In this document: positions 5,599 through 5,714 of the stretch, piece after piece
Numbering within the stretch: position 1 is the first letter of the stretch
Layout: each line of letters opens with the position of its first letter
Assembly: GCA_964467615.1 (NCBI GenBank)
Contig: CAYXRK010000249.1
Coordinates: 1-5,714, forward strand
DNA length: 5,714 nucleotides
Direction: 5' to 3'
From: CAYXRK01 sp964467615
GTDB lineage: Bacteria > Hydrogenedentota > Hydrogenedentia > Hydrogenedentales > GCA-2746185
Notes under the pieces: model-generated
Database searches by the model: none
Seen by the model: only the letters and a program-made list of their open reading frames with translations
What the model was told of the DNA's origin: nothing
Translations under genes and position numbers: made by a program

Positions 5599-5714
5599 GT
5601 CTCGTCGATGATTTCGAACAGACATCCCTTCAATGAACATGAGAAGTACCGGGAGGGCAAAGAACAGTACGAGTACTGCTCGAAGAATACGAATCGCAAT
5701 CTTTAGCCGCCGAG
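5599..5714. other. Region upstream of the helicase promoter, no recognised gene
   Basis: No gene can be called with confidence. On the minus strand a frame is open from the window edge (5712) and reads LKIAIRILRAVLVLFFALPVL, a membrane-helix-like stretch, then runs on through the helicase promoter into the helicase gene in another frame. It could be the distal part of a neighbouring frame or chance. The plus strand shows a short degenerate stretch (5668-5700) with CGA every few bases, loosely like the repeats at the other end of the window. Confidence 0.4.
5662..5681. repeat. Inverted repeat CAGTAC-GA-GTACTG upstream of the helicase promoter
   Basis: A perfect 6-bp inverted repeat (5665-5670 with 5673-5678) around GA extends, after one mismatch on each side, by two more pairs to 5662-5681. 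It lies about 65 nt upstream of the helicase -35 element. It could be an operator or chance; there is no T-run to suggest a terminator. Confidence 0.4.

Noticed and set aside
5491..5706. A 71-codon plus-strand frame divergent from the helicase.
   Set aside because: It starts inside the helicase start codon region, overlaps the helicase promoter, has a low-complexity polar translation and no ribosome-binding site.

Overview
The window looks like a piece of chromosome from a GC-rich bacterium, probably a member of a poorly cultured lineage. The small secreted protein with a glycine run, the degenerate hexamer repeats and the CCGGCTTCCAGCCGG-type intergenic palindrome recall genomes of the Planctomycetota/Hydrogenedentota kind, but this placement is an impression and not a demonstrated assignment. 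The bacterial S20 protein makes the bacterial origin safe.

Layout. Positions 1-663 carry no convincing gene. They hold three layers of degenerate repeats: a hexamer/heptamer array at 1-59, four copies of an 18-nt motif between 57 and 277, and a 90-nt tandem duplication at 311-490. Positions 664-2302 hold two minus-strand genes 16 nt apart, read as one unit: first (2302 to 1526) a small exported protein of unknown function with a nine-glycine run, then (1509 to 664) a monoacylglycerol-lipase-like alpha/beta hydrolase. Positions 2303-2515 are a divergent intergenic region with an extended -10 promoter for the minus-strand pair and a promoter plus a structured leader for rpsT. rpsT (ribosomal protein S20) occupies 2516-2785 on the plus strand and ends in a clear intrinsic terminator. 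Positions 2883-5492 on the minus strand, convergent with rpsT, encode an 869-residue superfamily 2 helicase of the Hel308/Ski2 type. Upstream of it, at 5570-5598, is a near-consensus sigma70-type promoter, followed to the window edge by about 110 nt without a recognisable gene.

The most notable item is the helicase. Its helicase core is followed by a Hel308-like winged-helix and helical region, and then by an added C-terminal OmpR/PhoB-type winged-helix DNA-binding domain (about residues 758-852), with no receiver domain. Motif II reads DELE instead of DExH, motif III reads SAV instead of SAT, and motif VI has N instead of Q. A helicase carrying a transcription-factor-type DNA reader suggests sequence- or structure-directed recruitment, which is an inference. 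The second notable item is the rpsT leader, with an 11-bp hairpin followed by a T-rich stretch and a possible competing helix, suggestive of attenuation or autoregulation. There is no sign in this window of a phage, transposon, CRISPR array or multi-gene defence locus; the genes appear to be independent units, not one system.
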